Assembly (NCBI RefSeq): GCF_000739775.1 | Contig: NZ_BBJH01000054.1 | Coordinates: 1-56,276, forward strand | Length of the DNA: 56,276 bases | Direction of reading: 5' to 3' | Source of the DNA: Paraburkholderia heleia NBRC 101817 | GTDB lineage: Bacteria; Pseudomonadota; Gammaproteobacteria; Burkholderiales; Burkholderiaceae | Notes under the pieces: model-generated | What the model saw: the letters and a program-made list of their open reading frames with translations, nothing else | Database searches by the model: none | What the model was told of the DNA's origin: nothing | Shown here: one piece after another, positions 36,128 through 44,710 of the stretch | How positions within the stretch are numbered: the stretch's first letter is position 1 | Layout of the letters: each line of letters starts with the position of its first letter | Translations under genes and position numbers: made by a program

Positions 36128-37465
36128 ATGGTCACAGTCGCAGGAACACTACCCGGACGTATCGCGCGAACGCCGAATGAGGGGCATCTCAGAGCGCTTT
36201 CGCGTGCGTTTTTATTGAGCGCGGTGCTGGTGGGCATCAACATCGCGGGTGGCGTCTTTCTCTGGAAGCTGACCGGCCGGACGTTGGCGCAGATCGAAAC
36301 GGCCGTCACGCTCGCGGCGTTCGTGACCGTCCTGACTGGCGCACCGCAAATCGCGTTCTTGTGTCTTGGTTGGTACGCGCGCTATCGCGAGTTCGAAAAC
36401 AGCCTCAAAGGCAAGGCGCTGTCAGCCTATCTGCAGCGCTACTGGTCCAAGCGCCTCATTCATGCGCTGCTCGCCGAGCGCGCAGTCCCGAACATTTCCG
36501 ATGGCCTGTTCCCCGGCGACGAAAAATGGCGGGAGGCAGCGGACCAGAGGCTCGACCTGTGTGACCGGTTGTTCGCCCGCATTTATCACGAGCAATACGG
36601 CTTGCCCGCGTTCGTGCCGCCTTTCGTCATCATGCTCTGTGTGGTCTACGCCGCGGCGGCGCTTGTCGGCTGCAATTACGACTTCGGGCAGAGCGGCATT
36701 GCGGCTGAACGAACCGGCGTTTACGGCATCACGCAACAGGTGTTGGTCGCGTCCTTCGGCGGCGCACTGATGTTCGTCGTGAGCGACTCGGTGCTCAGCA
36801 TTCGCCGTAGGGCATTGAACGTTTCGGATGTGTACTGGTACGCGCTGCGCGTGTTCCTCGCGACTCCGCTTGCCATGGTGATGGGCGGAACTGACGGCAC
36901 TGGCGCGGCGCTCGTCTTCGCACTGGGCACGTTTCCCGTTGAAGCCTTGCTCAAGATCGTTCGCCGCTTCGGATTTCCTCAACTCACGCCGTTCGAGAAA
37001 GCGGAGAACCCGCCCGACAAGCTGCTTTCGCTAACCGGCGTCACCATTCCCATTGTTTCCGTATTTGAATCAGAAGGCATCAATTCCGTCGAGCAGGTCG
37101 CATCGGCGGACCCTGTGATTCTTTCCATCCGAACCGGCTTCCCGTTCCGTTTCACGCTCCGGCTCTGTTCCCAGGCGATCGTGCGCCGCCACTTCGGCGA
37201 AAGCGCGGCGTCGCTGATTCCCATCGGACTCGCCGACGTCGTGCCGATCTGGCTACTGATGAAGGCTGAGGATGGTGAAACGTCCGCGAACATGCCGAAG
37301 GTCGACGACAGCGGGAGCGTGCTCGAAGATGCCGCGAACCGGCTCCTCCCGGACGATCCACCCCAACAGCGCATGGCCGTGGTCAAGATGAAGTTCCGGC
37401 AGATCGCCGCGGAAGAATTCACCGTCATGCTCGCAAGAATCACGCCTCTCGATCCCTCTCTCTGA
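36128..37465 (+). CDS. Multi-span membrane protein with helix-hairpin-helix-like C-terminus, unknown
   Basis: The 445-residue protein has about six membrane helices (LSRAFLLSAVLVGINIAGGV, TAVTLAAFVTVLTGAPQIAF, FVPPFVIMLCVVYAAAALVG, QVLVASFGGALMFVVS, FLATPLAMVMGGTDGTGAAL). A cytoplasmic tail follows, containing GVTIPIVSVFESEGINSVEQ and VASADPVILSIRTGF, which reads like a helix-hairpin-helix module such as those binding DNA or proteins. I recognise no named family. The ATG at 36128 is about 11 bases after GGAGG; ORF sequence before it has little protein character. The gene is 82 bases ahead of the lysozyme gene and probably shares its transcript. Confidence 0.65.
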   Translation: MVTVAGTLPGRIARTPNEGHLRALSRAFLLSAVLVGINIAGGVFLWKLTGRTLAQIETAVTLAAFVTVLTGAPQIAFLCLGWYARYREFENSLKGKALSAYLQRYWSKRLIHALLAERAVPNISDGLFPGDEKWREAADQRLDLCDRLFARIYHEQYGLPAFVPPFVIMLCVVYAAAALVGCNYDFGQSGIAAERTGVYGITQQVLVASFGGALMFVVSDSVLSIRRRALNVSDVYWYALRVFLATPLAMVMGGTDGTGAALVFALGTFPVEALLKIVRRFGFPQLTPFEKAENPPDKLLSLTGVTIPIVSVFESEGINSVEQVASADPVILSIRTGFPFRFTLRLCSQAIVRRHFGESAASLIPIGLADVVPIWLLMKAEDGETSANMPKVDDSGSVLEDAANRLLPDDPPQQRMAVVKMKFRQIAAEEFTVMLARITPLDPSL

Positions 37466-37547
37466 GCGAGATGCAGACGAATGGGTGCGAGACGCGAGCA
37501 TCGATTTTCGTGCCGCCAGGAATGGCAACCATGTTGAGGAGACCGTC

Positions 37548-38366
37548 ATGATTGCGGGCCCGTTGAAGCAGGGAGACAACAACGATGATGTGAAGACGTT
37601 ACAGCAAACCTTGACGACACACGGGTTCAGTCCAGGCGCTATCGATGGCCTGTTCGGACAGGGAACGGTGGCAGCGGTCATGGCGTTCCAGAAGAGCGAG
37701 GGCCTGCTGCCCGACGGCGTAGCCGGTCCGCGCACGCTCTCGGCGCTCGGTCTGGCCGATTCGACCACGTTGCCGAGCGCCATTCCCGCGGTGAGCGTCC
37801 AGATCGTCAGCCAGATTTTCCCCGTTACGCCGATAGGCAACATCAAGTCGAACTTGCCCTCGGTGCTCTCAGCGCTGGTGCAGTCGCACATCTCCGACAA
37901 GCCTATGGTCTTGATGGCGCTCGCGACAGTGCGCGCCGAAGTGGAGTGTTTCGAGCCGATTGCCGAGGGGGAGTCGAGATTCAACACTTCACCGTCCGGA
38001 CACCCCTTCGACCTCTACGACAGTCGCAAGGACCTCGGAAACCGCGGCGCGCCGGATGGCGCCGCCTTCAAGGGCCGTGGATACATTCAGCTGACGGGGC
38101 GGCTCAACTACCAGACCTACGGTCCGAAACTCTCTACGCCCATTGACCTCGTGAGCGATCCCGATCGCGCTTCCGATCCCACTGTCGCCGCGGAACTGCT
38201 CGCGCTGTTCCTCGCAGACCGCGAACTCGCGATCAAGAAAGCCTTGCTGGCGGGCAACATGGCTATGGCACGGCAACTGGTCAACGGCGGCACGAATGGG
38301 CTGGACCGGTTCGAAGATGCCTTCGAGCGCGGTTCCTCGCTGATCCCGGATCTGGCGGCTGACTGA
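37548..38366 (+). CDS. Peptidoglycan-binding plus GH19-type lysozyme/endolysin-like protein
   Basis: The 272-residue protein has an N-terminal PG_binding_1 domain (residues 5-70: GDNNDDVKTLQQTLTTHGFS, DGLFGQGTVAAVMAFQ) and a C-terminal glycoside hydrolase 19-like domain with likely catalytic Glu131 (TVRAEVECFEP) and the family block FKGRGYIQLTGRLNYQTYG. Such proteins cleave peptidoglycan or chitin. No signal peptide is present, so export would need a holin, phage-type lysis or type VI secretion. It follows the membrane protein gene on the same strand; with the DUF2235 hydrolase it gives two potential cell-damaging enzymes in 4 kb. Confidence 0.82.
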   Translation: MIAGPLKQGDNNDDVKTLQQTLTTHGFSPGAIDGLFGQGTVAAVMAFQKSEGLLPDGVAGPRTLSALGLADSTTLPSAIPAVSVQIVSQIFPVTPIGNIKSNLPSVLSALVQSHISDKPMVLMALATVRAEVECFEPIAEGESRFNTSPSGHPFDLYDSRKDLGNRGAPDGAAFKGRGYIQLTGRLNYQTYGPKLSTPIDLVSDPDRASDPTVAAELLALFLADRELAIKKALLAGNMAMARQLVNGGTNGLDRFEDAFERGSSLIPDLAAD

Positions 38367-38460
38367 CCGGGAGCGGACGGTTGATTCCCGACCCGATAAC
38401 GACCAGTCAACTGCATCAAGTGATGCAGCGCGTCATGGACCGGGCGGCCTGAGCGAGTTG

Positions 38461-39618
38461 TCATGCAAAGCGCTTGCGCGCGAACATCGCAAGGTCGATG
38501 CGGCTTTCGCCTTGCGTGATCCGCTCGGCGAGCGCCTCGCCAATCGCACTGGCGAACTTGAAACCATGCCCGGAAAAGCCGGTTGCGATGTGCACGTTCG
38601 GGCAGGTGGGCACGCGGTCGATGATGAAATGCTCGTCCGGCGTCATGTCGTATTCGCAGACCCGACCCACGCGCAGTTTCCCCGCGCCCGGTAAATAGCG
38701 TTGCAGGAAGGCTTGCAGATCGCCGAGATCGCCCGGCCTGGCGCCGAATGGCGCGAGCGGTGCGTCCGCTGCAACAGGCTCGCCGGCGTCGTGGCGGCCC
38801 AGCTTCAGGCCGTTGCCGTCGAGATCGGGAAACCCGTAATAGCCGCCCATTTCCGAGGCAACGAAAAAGCCCGGGAAGCGCTCCGGTGCAAAGAGGCCGG
38901 GCGCGCTCCCGAACCACGCGAAACTCTTGCGCACGCGCGTGACCGGAATCTCGAGGCCCAGCGGCGCGAGCAGATCGCGAGTCGATTTGCCTGCACACAC
39001 GATCAGGTCGCGCACGGTGAACTTGTCGTTCGTGTCGGTCCAGACGTTGACGCTTTCCCGCCCGTGACACTCGATGCGCCTGACGCGCGTATTCGTGCCC
39101 AGCGTTGCGCCGAGCGAGGTCGCGAGCTGGCGGTAAGCGCCGATCGCGCGCTCGCAATAGAGCACGCCCGCACCGGGTTCGAAGTTCGCGATCTGTTCCG
39201 GCCGCAGCCGCCACGCTGGCCAGCGTTTGCCGGCAGCGGCGGCGTCGAGCGTTTCCAGCGGGATGCCGTGGCTGGCGGCGCTCACCAGCACTTCGCGCAT
39301 GAACGCGTCGTCGGGCGAGCCGATATTGACGACGCCCGTGCGCACGAAGAGGGCGGTTTGCGTTTGCTGCTCGAGGTCTTCCCAAAGCTGCTGCGCGCGC
39401 AAGGCGAGCGGCACGTAGGCGGCGCCTTCGCCATAGGCGTGGCGAATGAGGCGCGTAGCCCCGTGATGCGCACCCTGATCATGCGGCGGATCGCCGGCGT
39501 CGAGCAGCAGCACCTTGTTGCCGAGGCGGCTCAGATAATAGCCTGCCGCCATGCCCATCGAACCCGCACCGACGATGAGCGTATCGAAATGTCGATTGCC
39601 TGCGTTTGTGTCCTGCAT
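38461..39618 (-). CDS. solA: N-methyl-L-tryptophan/sarcosine oxidase-type flavoenzyme (SolA-like)
   Basis: The 385-residue protein has the FAD-binding motif FDTLIVGAGSMGMAAGYYLS near the N-terminus, then GAHHGATRLIRHAYGEGAAY, and the C-terminal GFSGHGFKFASAIGEALAE block typical of monomeric sarcosine oxidase and SolA. The family oxidises N-methyl amino acids to release formaldehyde and hydrogen peroxide, with FAD held covalently by a cysteine (probably that in PTCPNVHIATGFSG or nearby). The ATG at 39618 puts the Rossmann motif close to the start. It is convergent with the lysozyme gene and appears monocistronic. Confidence 0.88.
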   Translation of the reverse strand: MQDTNAGNRHFDTLIVGAGSMGMAAGYYLSRLGNKVLLLDAGDPPHDQGAHHGATRLIRHAYGEGAAYVPLALRAQQLWEDLEQQTQTALFVRTGVVNIGSPDDAFMREVLVSAASHGIPLETLDAAAAGKRWPAWRLRPEQIANFEPGAGVLYCERAIGAYRQLATSLGATLGTNTRVRRIECHGRESVNVWTDTNDKFTVRDLIVCAGKSTRDLLAPLGLEIPVTRVRKSFAWFGSAPGLFAPERFPGFFVASEMGGYYGFPDLDGNGLKLGRHDAGEPVAADAPLAPFGARPGDLGDLQAFLQRYLPGAGKLRVGRVCEYDMTPDEHFIIDRVPTCPNVHIATGFSGHGFKFASAIGEALAERITQGESRIDLAMFARKRFA

Positions 39619-39811
39619 GGATTGCCCCGTGTGCGCCGCGGCGCGAACGTGTACGCGCCTCGCCTCGCTGAGCGGGACGCGCGCGTCGTAAAGGGCGTTC
39701 ATTGTCGGCGCTTCGCTCGCACCTGTCGAGCGCGGTCTGGTGCACGCAGGGTCGGGCCCGAGCGCGCGTTCCGCGTCGCGTTGCGCGCGCGCCGCGGAAC
39801 ACCCGTGCGTA

Positions 39812-40909
39812 TCAGAACAGATGCCGGATGCCGATGCTCGCGCCCACCGTCGAGCCGGAGACTTCGAAGAGCGCGTTGTTGATCGACAAGCCCGTGTCCA
39901 TGCGCCCGTGGTTATTCACGTAGCCGACCTGGCCATAGAGCGTCGTGCGCTTGGAGAGGAAGAACTGCACGCCGCTCGAAGCCATCAGCGAGTGGTTGCT
40001 GCCGTCGTTGCCGTCGCGCGTGTACCAGACGCCCGCGTCGACGTCGAGATAGGGCGCGATCATATAGCTGAGTCCGCCGGAGTAGACGCTGTTGTCGAAC
40101 GACTGCGCAACCTTGTAAAGCGCATATGAAGCGGAGATCGTGAGTGAGTTCGGGAAGCGGTAGCTCGCGCCGATCGTGCGGCCCACGAACTCCACGGTGC
40201 TCGGCACCGGCGTCGAGGCAGCGCTGCCTCCGGCGTTGCCGCTATACAGCGCGCCCGTGATCGTCAAGCCTGCGATGTGGTAGCGCAGGCTCGCCGAATA
40301 CTGGCGTCCAGCCTGGAAGTTGCCGGCTGCGCCGCCCATGGCGAACATGCCCATTGCCTGGATGCCGGCGATTTCCGGCGACGTGTACGTGAGCGCGTTG
40401 CTGTTGAAGAGCCCGGTCACATAGACGTTGTTCACGTAGCTCACGAGGCCGCTGCCGAAGTACGACATGCCGCGCGGGTCCGTCTGGTAGAGCGAGAGGA
40501 AGAACGGTGAGTACTGCAGACCAGCCTTGACTGTTCCGTAAGGACTTTCCATGCCGACCCATGCCTGACGCCCGAAGAAGTTGCCGTTGGAATTGTTGAA
40601 CCGGCCGTTCGCGATGCTAATGCCGCTTTCGAGCGCGAATACCGCGCGCATCCCGCCACCCAGGTCCTCCGCGCCGCGCATGCCGAAGTTCGAGCCGGAC
40701 ATGCCGCTGTCCGTGAAGGAGAACTGGTGACCGGCGTTCTGGCCCGTCTGCGTGTTCAACGTATGGCTCGTGTAGAGGATCGATCCGTCGACGATGCCAT
40801 ACAAGGTGACGCTGCTCTGCGCGCTTGCGACACCCGTTGCGCCCATCAAACCGGCCGCCGCGAGGCAGCGAAGCAGCCATTTCATGTCGAGGTTATCGCG
40901 TTGTAACAT
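39812..40909 (-). CDS. Burkholderia-type general porin
   Basis: The 365-residue protein has a signal peptide (LLRCLAAAGLMGATGVASAQ), then SSVTLYGIVDGSILYTS, the GMRGAEDLGGGMRAVFALES block and AWVGMESPYGTVKAG, all hallmarks of Gram-negative porin_4 proteins of Burkholderia. It ends in HLF, the terminal phenylalanine needed for outer-membrane assembly. It should form a 16-strand trimeric diffusion channel. I chose the ATG at 40909 because AGGATGACGAA precedes it; an ATG at 40885 is also possible and leaves the same mature protein. The upstream 445 bases carry a 12-base direct repeat. Confidence 0.93.
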   Translation of the reverse strand: MLQRDNLDMKWLLRCLAAAGLMGATGVASAQSSVTLYGIVDGSILYTSHTLNTQTGQNAGHQFSFTDSGMSGSNFGMRGAEDLGGGMRAVFALESGISIANGRFNNSNGNFFGRQAWVGMESPYGTVKAGLQYSPFFLSLYQTDPRGMSYFGSGLVSYVNNVYVTGLFNSNALTYTSPEIAGIQAMGMFAMGGAAGNFQAGRQYSASLRYHIAGLTITGALYSGNAGGSAASTPVPSTVEFVGRTIGASYRFPNSLTISASYALYKVAQSFDNSVYSGGLSYMIAPYLDVDAGVWYTRDGNDGSNHSLMASSGVQFFLSKRTTLYGQVGYVNNHGRMDTGLSINNALFEVSGSTVGASIGIRHLF

Positions 40910-41354
40910 TTCGTCATCCTTAGCGTTATTTATGGATTGGGATTGGTGTGACAGAGTGCTGCGCACGCTTCAGGCAAAGCCACGGATAAAAGCTTCAGGC
41001 AAAAGGGGAGGCGGGTTCCTCGCGGAACCGCACGAAACGCAATGCTGGGAGTGCTACGCGGAGTGCTGCGCGTAGTCCTGTCTGGCGCGGCGGCCGGGGT
41101 CTTCTCGCGTGCGCAGGAGCAGCGTGGACGAGCGCGTGATCATCGTGGGCCTGCGGCAAGGCATGGGCCGGACTGAATGCGCGTTCACCGATCGCTTCTC
41201 CCCTGATGAGAGGTGTGCAACGTTGACGGAATGCTACGTTCGATGGAGGCTATTTTTGTACGACCGTGCGGAATTTGTCACCCTGGGAGAAACGATCACA
41301 TTTACGCATCGATTTGATGCATCCGGTGCATGACTTTGCGCGCGAGCGCCTGAC
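40910..41354. other. Porin upstream region, 445 bases without a gene
   Basis: This gap should hold the porin promoter. A 12-base direct repeat, GCTTCAGGCAAA, occurs at 40967-40978 and 40992-41003, 25 bases apart, which is close to two and a half helical turns and could be a paired activator site. Near the right end, GCATC-GATTT-GATGC (about 41308-41322) and a second short inverted repeat could form the 3' end of the NlpC/P60 transcript coming from the other side. I see no convincing gene. Confidence 0.5.
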
Positions 41355-42914
41355 TTACCCCGCCGGATTCTCCTCGTCCTGCGGCGGCGCGCTCCCTGCA
41401 GGCGCGCCCAGAATGCTGACCTGGAACACGGGCGTGCCTGCGAGCGATTCGAGGCTTGGGTCTTCGGGGTAGGCGAGCAGCAAGGGGAACACGACTGAGC
41501 CGCCGATCACGGCGCGGCGGCTGTTGTCGGCGGGGCGCAGGCCCCAAACGTCCTGATAGACGAGCGGCACCGTCTTGCCGCCGCGCTCGGTGTTGCCCAG
41601 ATAGAGCATGACATGGCCGCCGATATAGATGAGCGTGCGCATCGGAGCGCCATGCTGGACGAGCCAGTCGAGGCGTTGCGCGGGCGTCGATGCCGAAAGA
41701 TCGGTCATCTCCCCGGCGTTCATTTGCGTGGACGAATGGCGCGGCAGCCACACGCCGAACGCCGCGAAAATGCTCTGCAGTTCGGCCGAACAGTCGTTGT
41801 CGAAGTTCGTGTTGCCCCAACCGTAGGGGCGGCCGATCAGCGCCTTCATCAACTGCGCGAGATGGCGCGGCGTGGCTGCGAGCGGCGCGGGCACGATGGC
41901 GTTCGAATCGAGCGGGGCCGTGCGGATCTGCGCGCGGCCGTCGATGTCGCGTGCAGGAACGAGCACTTCGCCAGGCGTCGCGCCGGAAGCCGGCAGCAGC
42001 GGCAGCAGCGTGCCGGCGGGCGCGTCGAAGCGGAACACGCCGGCGTCGTCGCGCAGCGCGGCAGAGGCCACGGCCACGACGCCGAGCGAGCGGTGCGCCG
42101 CCGCGCGCCATGTCGAAACGAAGGTATCGTCGACACTCGCTACGCCGTCGCTGCGCACCCAGCCCTGCACGTCCGGCGTCTGCACATAGCGCCAGGCGCC
42201 GTCGGCGGTCGTGCCGAGCACGTAGAGCGGCGTGCCCGGCCGCACGGCGCTCACCTGCAGGTTGTCGAAGGGATAGCCTTCGCCCGCGATGCGATGTGAG
42301 TAGAACGACGGGTCGATAGTGGGCAGCTCGCGCACGTACAGCGCGGTCGTGGCAATGGCGCGACGCGTGGCGTCGAAGCCGCTGGTCTGTTCGAACTGGT
42401 TGACGTTGGCGTTGCGCTCGATCGCGTCGATCCACGCCTTGGTGTGCGGCCGGAAATTCATGCCGTAGCCAACGCGGCGCGGCGGCTTGCCGGTGTTGTC
42501 GAACTCGGCGAGGCGGCGCGTTTGCAGCGCGGCGATATCGCTGCCGCCGTCGCGGTACACGCGCTGCTCGACGAACGCGCGATTCCACGGCGAGGGATCG
42601 TTTGGACCCGCACCGAAATAGCGCGCGACGAGCGCATCGAATTGCGCGCGCTGGACTTCGGGCGAAAGGAAAGGCTTGTCGTAATCGGCGCTGGCCGGAT
42701 CGATCCAGTGATCGACGTTCTGGTCGTAGTGCCCGATCGGGAAGAGCGTGACCGTATCGGGCGGGAGCGCTTGCCCGGCCTGACTTTGCGAGGCTGGGCC
42801 GGTTGCACAGCCTGGCAGCACGCACGCAGCGGCTAGCGCCAGGGCGAGAATGCGGGCGCGCGGCGCGCGGACGAAAACGGAAAGGCGCAAGGAAGAATCG
42901 AGGGCGGAGCGCAT
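41355..42914 (-). CDS. SH3 plus NlpC/P60 (C40) cell-wall hydrolase lipoprotein
   Basis: The 519-residue protein has a signal peptide ending in the lipobox LPGC (Cys36), so it is a lipoprotein. It carries an N-terminal N_NLPC_P60-like region, an SH3-type region (VSAVRPGTPLYVLGTTADGA and GWVRSDGVASVDD) and an NlpC/P60 catalytic domain with Cys near residue 374 (NDCSAELQSIF) and His in GGHVMLYLG. The family cuts gamma-D-Glu-diaminopimelate bonds in peptide stems. The start at 42914 is preferred to upstream in-frame codons because it puts the signal at the N-terminus. It stands alone, 315 bases divergent from the vgrG-like gene. Confidence 0.85.
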   Translation of the reverse strand: MRSALDSSLRLSVFVRAPRARILALALAAACVLPGCATGPASQSQAGQALPPDTVTLFPIGHYDQNVDHWIDPASADYDKPFLSPEVQRAQFDALVARYFGAGPNDPSPWNRAFVEQRVYRDGGSDIAALQTRRLAEFDNTGKPPRRVGYGMNFRPHTKAWIDAIERNANVNQFEQTSGFDATRRAIATTALYVRELPTIDPSFYSHRIAGEGYPFDNLQVSAVRPGTPLYVLGTTADGAWRYVQTPDVQGWVRSDGVASVDDTFVSTWRAAAHRSLGVVAVASAALRDDAGVFRFDAPAGTLLPLLPASGATPGEVLVPARDIDGRAQIRTAPLDSNAIVPAPLAATPRHLAQLMKALIGRPYGWGNTNFDNDCSAELQSIFAAFGVWLPRHSSTQMNAGEMTDLSASTPAQRLDWLVQHGAPMRTLIYIGGHVMLYLGNTERGGKTVPLVYQDVWGLRPADNSRRAVIGGSVVFPLLLAYPEDPSLESLAGTPVFQVSILGAPAGSAPPQDEENPAG

Positions 42915-43229
42915 GGGCGAGCGGGCGGTTCGACAACCCGTGGATGATACAGGACGGGCTGTGGTGCAAAGCGATAAGAAGGAAAACCCGCCAGTGCAGG
43001 CGAGGCGGGAGGCGGACAACCAAAGTTAATCGCCAGGTTGGCCAGAATTTGGCGAATGTCAAATCAATGCGAACTCAAATGCGCTGCGAATCGTTATGCC
43101 CGGAATTGCCAGGCATTTTCGGATTATTCCCATATCGCGCGTCGATGCCTCGCCTGAATATCGCCTGATCGGGCTAAGTGGATAGTCTATCTGGGCTATT
43201 TTACCGCCGCAGATTAAGAGGAACGTTAC
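42915..43229. other. Divergent gap between NlpC/P60 and vgrG-like genes
   Basis: The right half (43050-43229) is clearly more AT-rich than the genes around it and should carry the promoter of the vgrG-like gene, whose ribosome site AGAGGAA lies about nine bases before its TTG. A short perfect palindrome, GATAG-T-CTATC, sits at 43181-43191. No gene is seen. Confidence 0.4.
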
Positions 43230-44495
43230 TTGAGTTCACGCGACCCGCTGGTGCGTCCTGGCATCGACGTTCACCAGTTCTATAGCCTCGACATGCCACA
43301 CGTGGCCGAAGTTGCCAGAGCCGATATTTTTTCCTTCACCGGCCACCGCGCCATAGGCGAACCGGACATGTACACGATCCAGTTCACTCACCCAAACCCC
43401 GACCTCTCGCGCTCGGACTTCCTCAACCACATGGCCGCGTTCGTCATCCAGCCGCCGCCTACCCGCTGGAGCGAGCCCGAAGAACCGCGCCGCGTTCAAG
43501 GCGTTATTACGGCATTCGCGCAGTTCCCCGGCTCGCCAGATCAAACGACATACGAAGTCACGCTTGAATCGCGCCTGGCACTTCTGCGCAATACGCCGCG
43601 GTATCGCCACTTTCTGGAGAAGAAAGACCCCGAAATCATCCAGCAGATTCTGAAGGAACACGAATTCAACCAGATATTCGCGGAGGCCGTATTCGACCTT
43701 TATCGCCAGTACCGCAAGCGGCCAATCGTGATGCAGTGGGGCGAAGATGACTTGACCTTCATCCAGCGATTATGCCGTCGAAGCGGTATCTGGTTCGCGT
43801 GTGAAGAAGGGAAGCTATGCGGCCGCGTGCGCTTTGGGGATGACTTCTCGAAGTACACGCGAGACCGGGAGCGATTCGAGCGACCGTATCACGAACCAGG
43901 CGGATTGCTCACGAGCGGGAGGGAATTCGTGAAGTCGCTTCTTACGCGCAGTGCGACGATGGCGGCGAGTCAGGTCGTGCGCAGTTTCAGCCCTGATGAA
44001 CCGCTAGGGATGCCAATCGAGGCTGAGCGCGAAAGCGAGCATGTGCGAAGGGGTAAGGACTGGGTTGCCGACCACACGACGTATGGCGAAGCCTACGCAT
44101 GGGGGATGCCGTATAGCGACGTACAAGCCGCCGAAGAAGAAGTCACGCTACGCCACGAAGCCGCACGCGCGACCCAGGTTACGGTGTTAGCGAAGTGCCA
44201 TACGCTACGTGGCATTGGCTCGGGGCATAACATGCAGCAGCGCGCCTATATCCGGCAAGGGGACAGCACGACTAATGGCGGGTACGTGCTCGAGGGCATC
44301 GAGGGCATCGAGGGTACGGAAAGCCCGGGGAGAGAATTGAGCTACCTTTTCGCGAAGGTTCGATGCTTCGTATGCAAGACAGACGGCTTTATCGCACCAT
44401 CTGGAAGTCGTCCTAAAGACGATCTTGGGGGGGCAAGCAGACAGCGCTTGAATTCGATATCTGCAAATGCCGGTGCGATCCGCCACCACGCTTGA
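43230..44495 (+). pseudogene. Truncated VgrG fused in frame to a frameshifted PAAR protein
   Basis: Residues 1 to about 328 match the gp27-like base of type VI spike protein VgrG (DMYTIQFTHPNPDLSRSDFL, VQGVITAFAQF, YEVTLESRLALL, RPIVMQWGEDDLTFIQRLCR, then YDRE-like downstream blocks and TVLAKCHTLR). The OB-fold, needle and tail of VgrG are missing. From M335 (44232) the frame continues as a PAAR-type protein (RAYIRQGDSTTNGGYVLEG, AKVRCFVCKTDGFIAPSGS). At a run of seven G (44427-44433) the frame leaves the PAAR sequence, which continues in another frame to a stop at 44528-44530 (ALEFDICKCRCDPPPRLIAS). The start is TTG with AGAGGAA upstream. Either a decayed gene or a phase-variable one. Confidence 0.75.
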
Positions 44496-44530
44496 TCGCT
44501 TCAGACCGCGACATGACTGCGTGGGTCTAG
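44232..44530 (+). pseudogene. PAAR-domain type VI spike tip, frameshifted
   Basis: Reading from ATG 44232 and changing frame at the G run at 44427-44433 gives about 99-100 residues: RAYIRQGDSTTNGGYVLEG, FAKVRCFVCKTDGFIAPSGS, then ALEFDICKCRCDPPPRLIAS and a stop at 44528. The cysteine pairs (CFVC, CKCRC) and the overall length fit PAAR proteins that cap VgrG. Eight or five G in the run would restore the frame; seven are present. A 9-base tandem repeat (GAGGGCATC, about 2.5 copies at 44292-44314) lies early in the gene. Confidence 0.7.
44292..44314. repeat. 9-base tandem repeat in the PAAR segment
   Basis: GAGGGCATC occurs twice in a row (44292-44300 and 44301-44309), followed by GAGGG. It encodes the repeated Glu-Gly-Ile seen in the protein and keeps the frame. 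Confidence 0.85.
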
Positions 44531-44582
44531 ATGGCAAAGCCCCGGTGAACTCGCGGGCGGGTTCGCCGGGTGCCGATCGAAA

Positions 44583-44605
44583 CTCCGCTTCAGCGGGGCT
44601 TTTCC
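44583..44605 (+). terminator. Terminator-like hairpin after the PAAR segment
   Basis: CTCCGC-TTCA-GCGGGG (44583-44598) forms a six-pair stem followed by CTTTTCC. It lies about 50 bases after the PAAR stop and would end transcripts from the vgrG side before the opposing operon. Confidence 0.55.
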
Positions 44606-44710
44606 GCTCAAGCATCACACGCGCCTGTTCCTGCATGCCACATCGGCGCGCAATTGATCGCCGAGCGCTGTGTGGCGCAGCACGGCACGCTGCTTCGAAT
44701 AATCAAACGA

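Noticed and set aside
44570..44710. Plus-strand frame continuing past the PAAR remnant (ACHIGAQLIAERCVAQHG)
   Set aside because: Slightly protein-like, but it continues antisense through the binding-protein gene and has no family match I can name.
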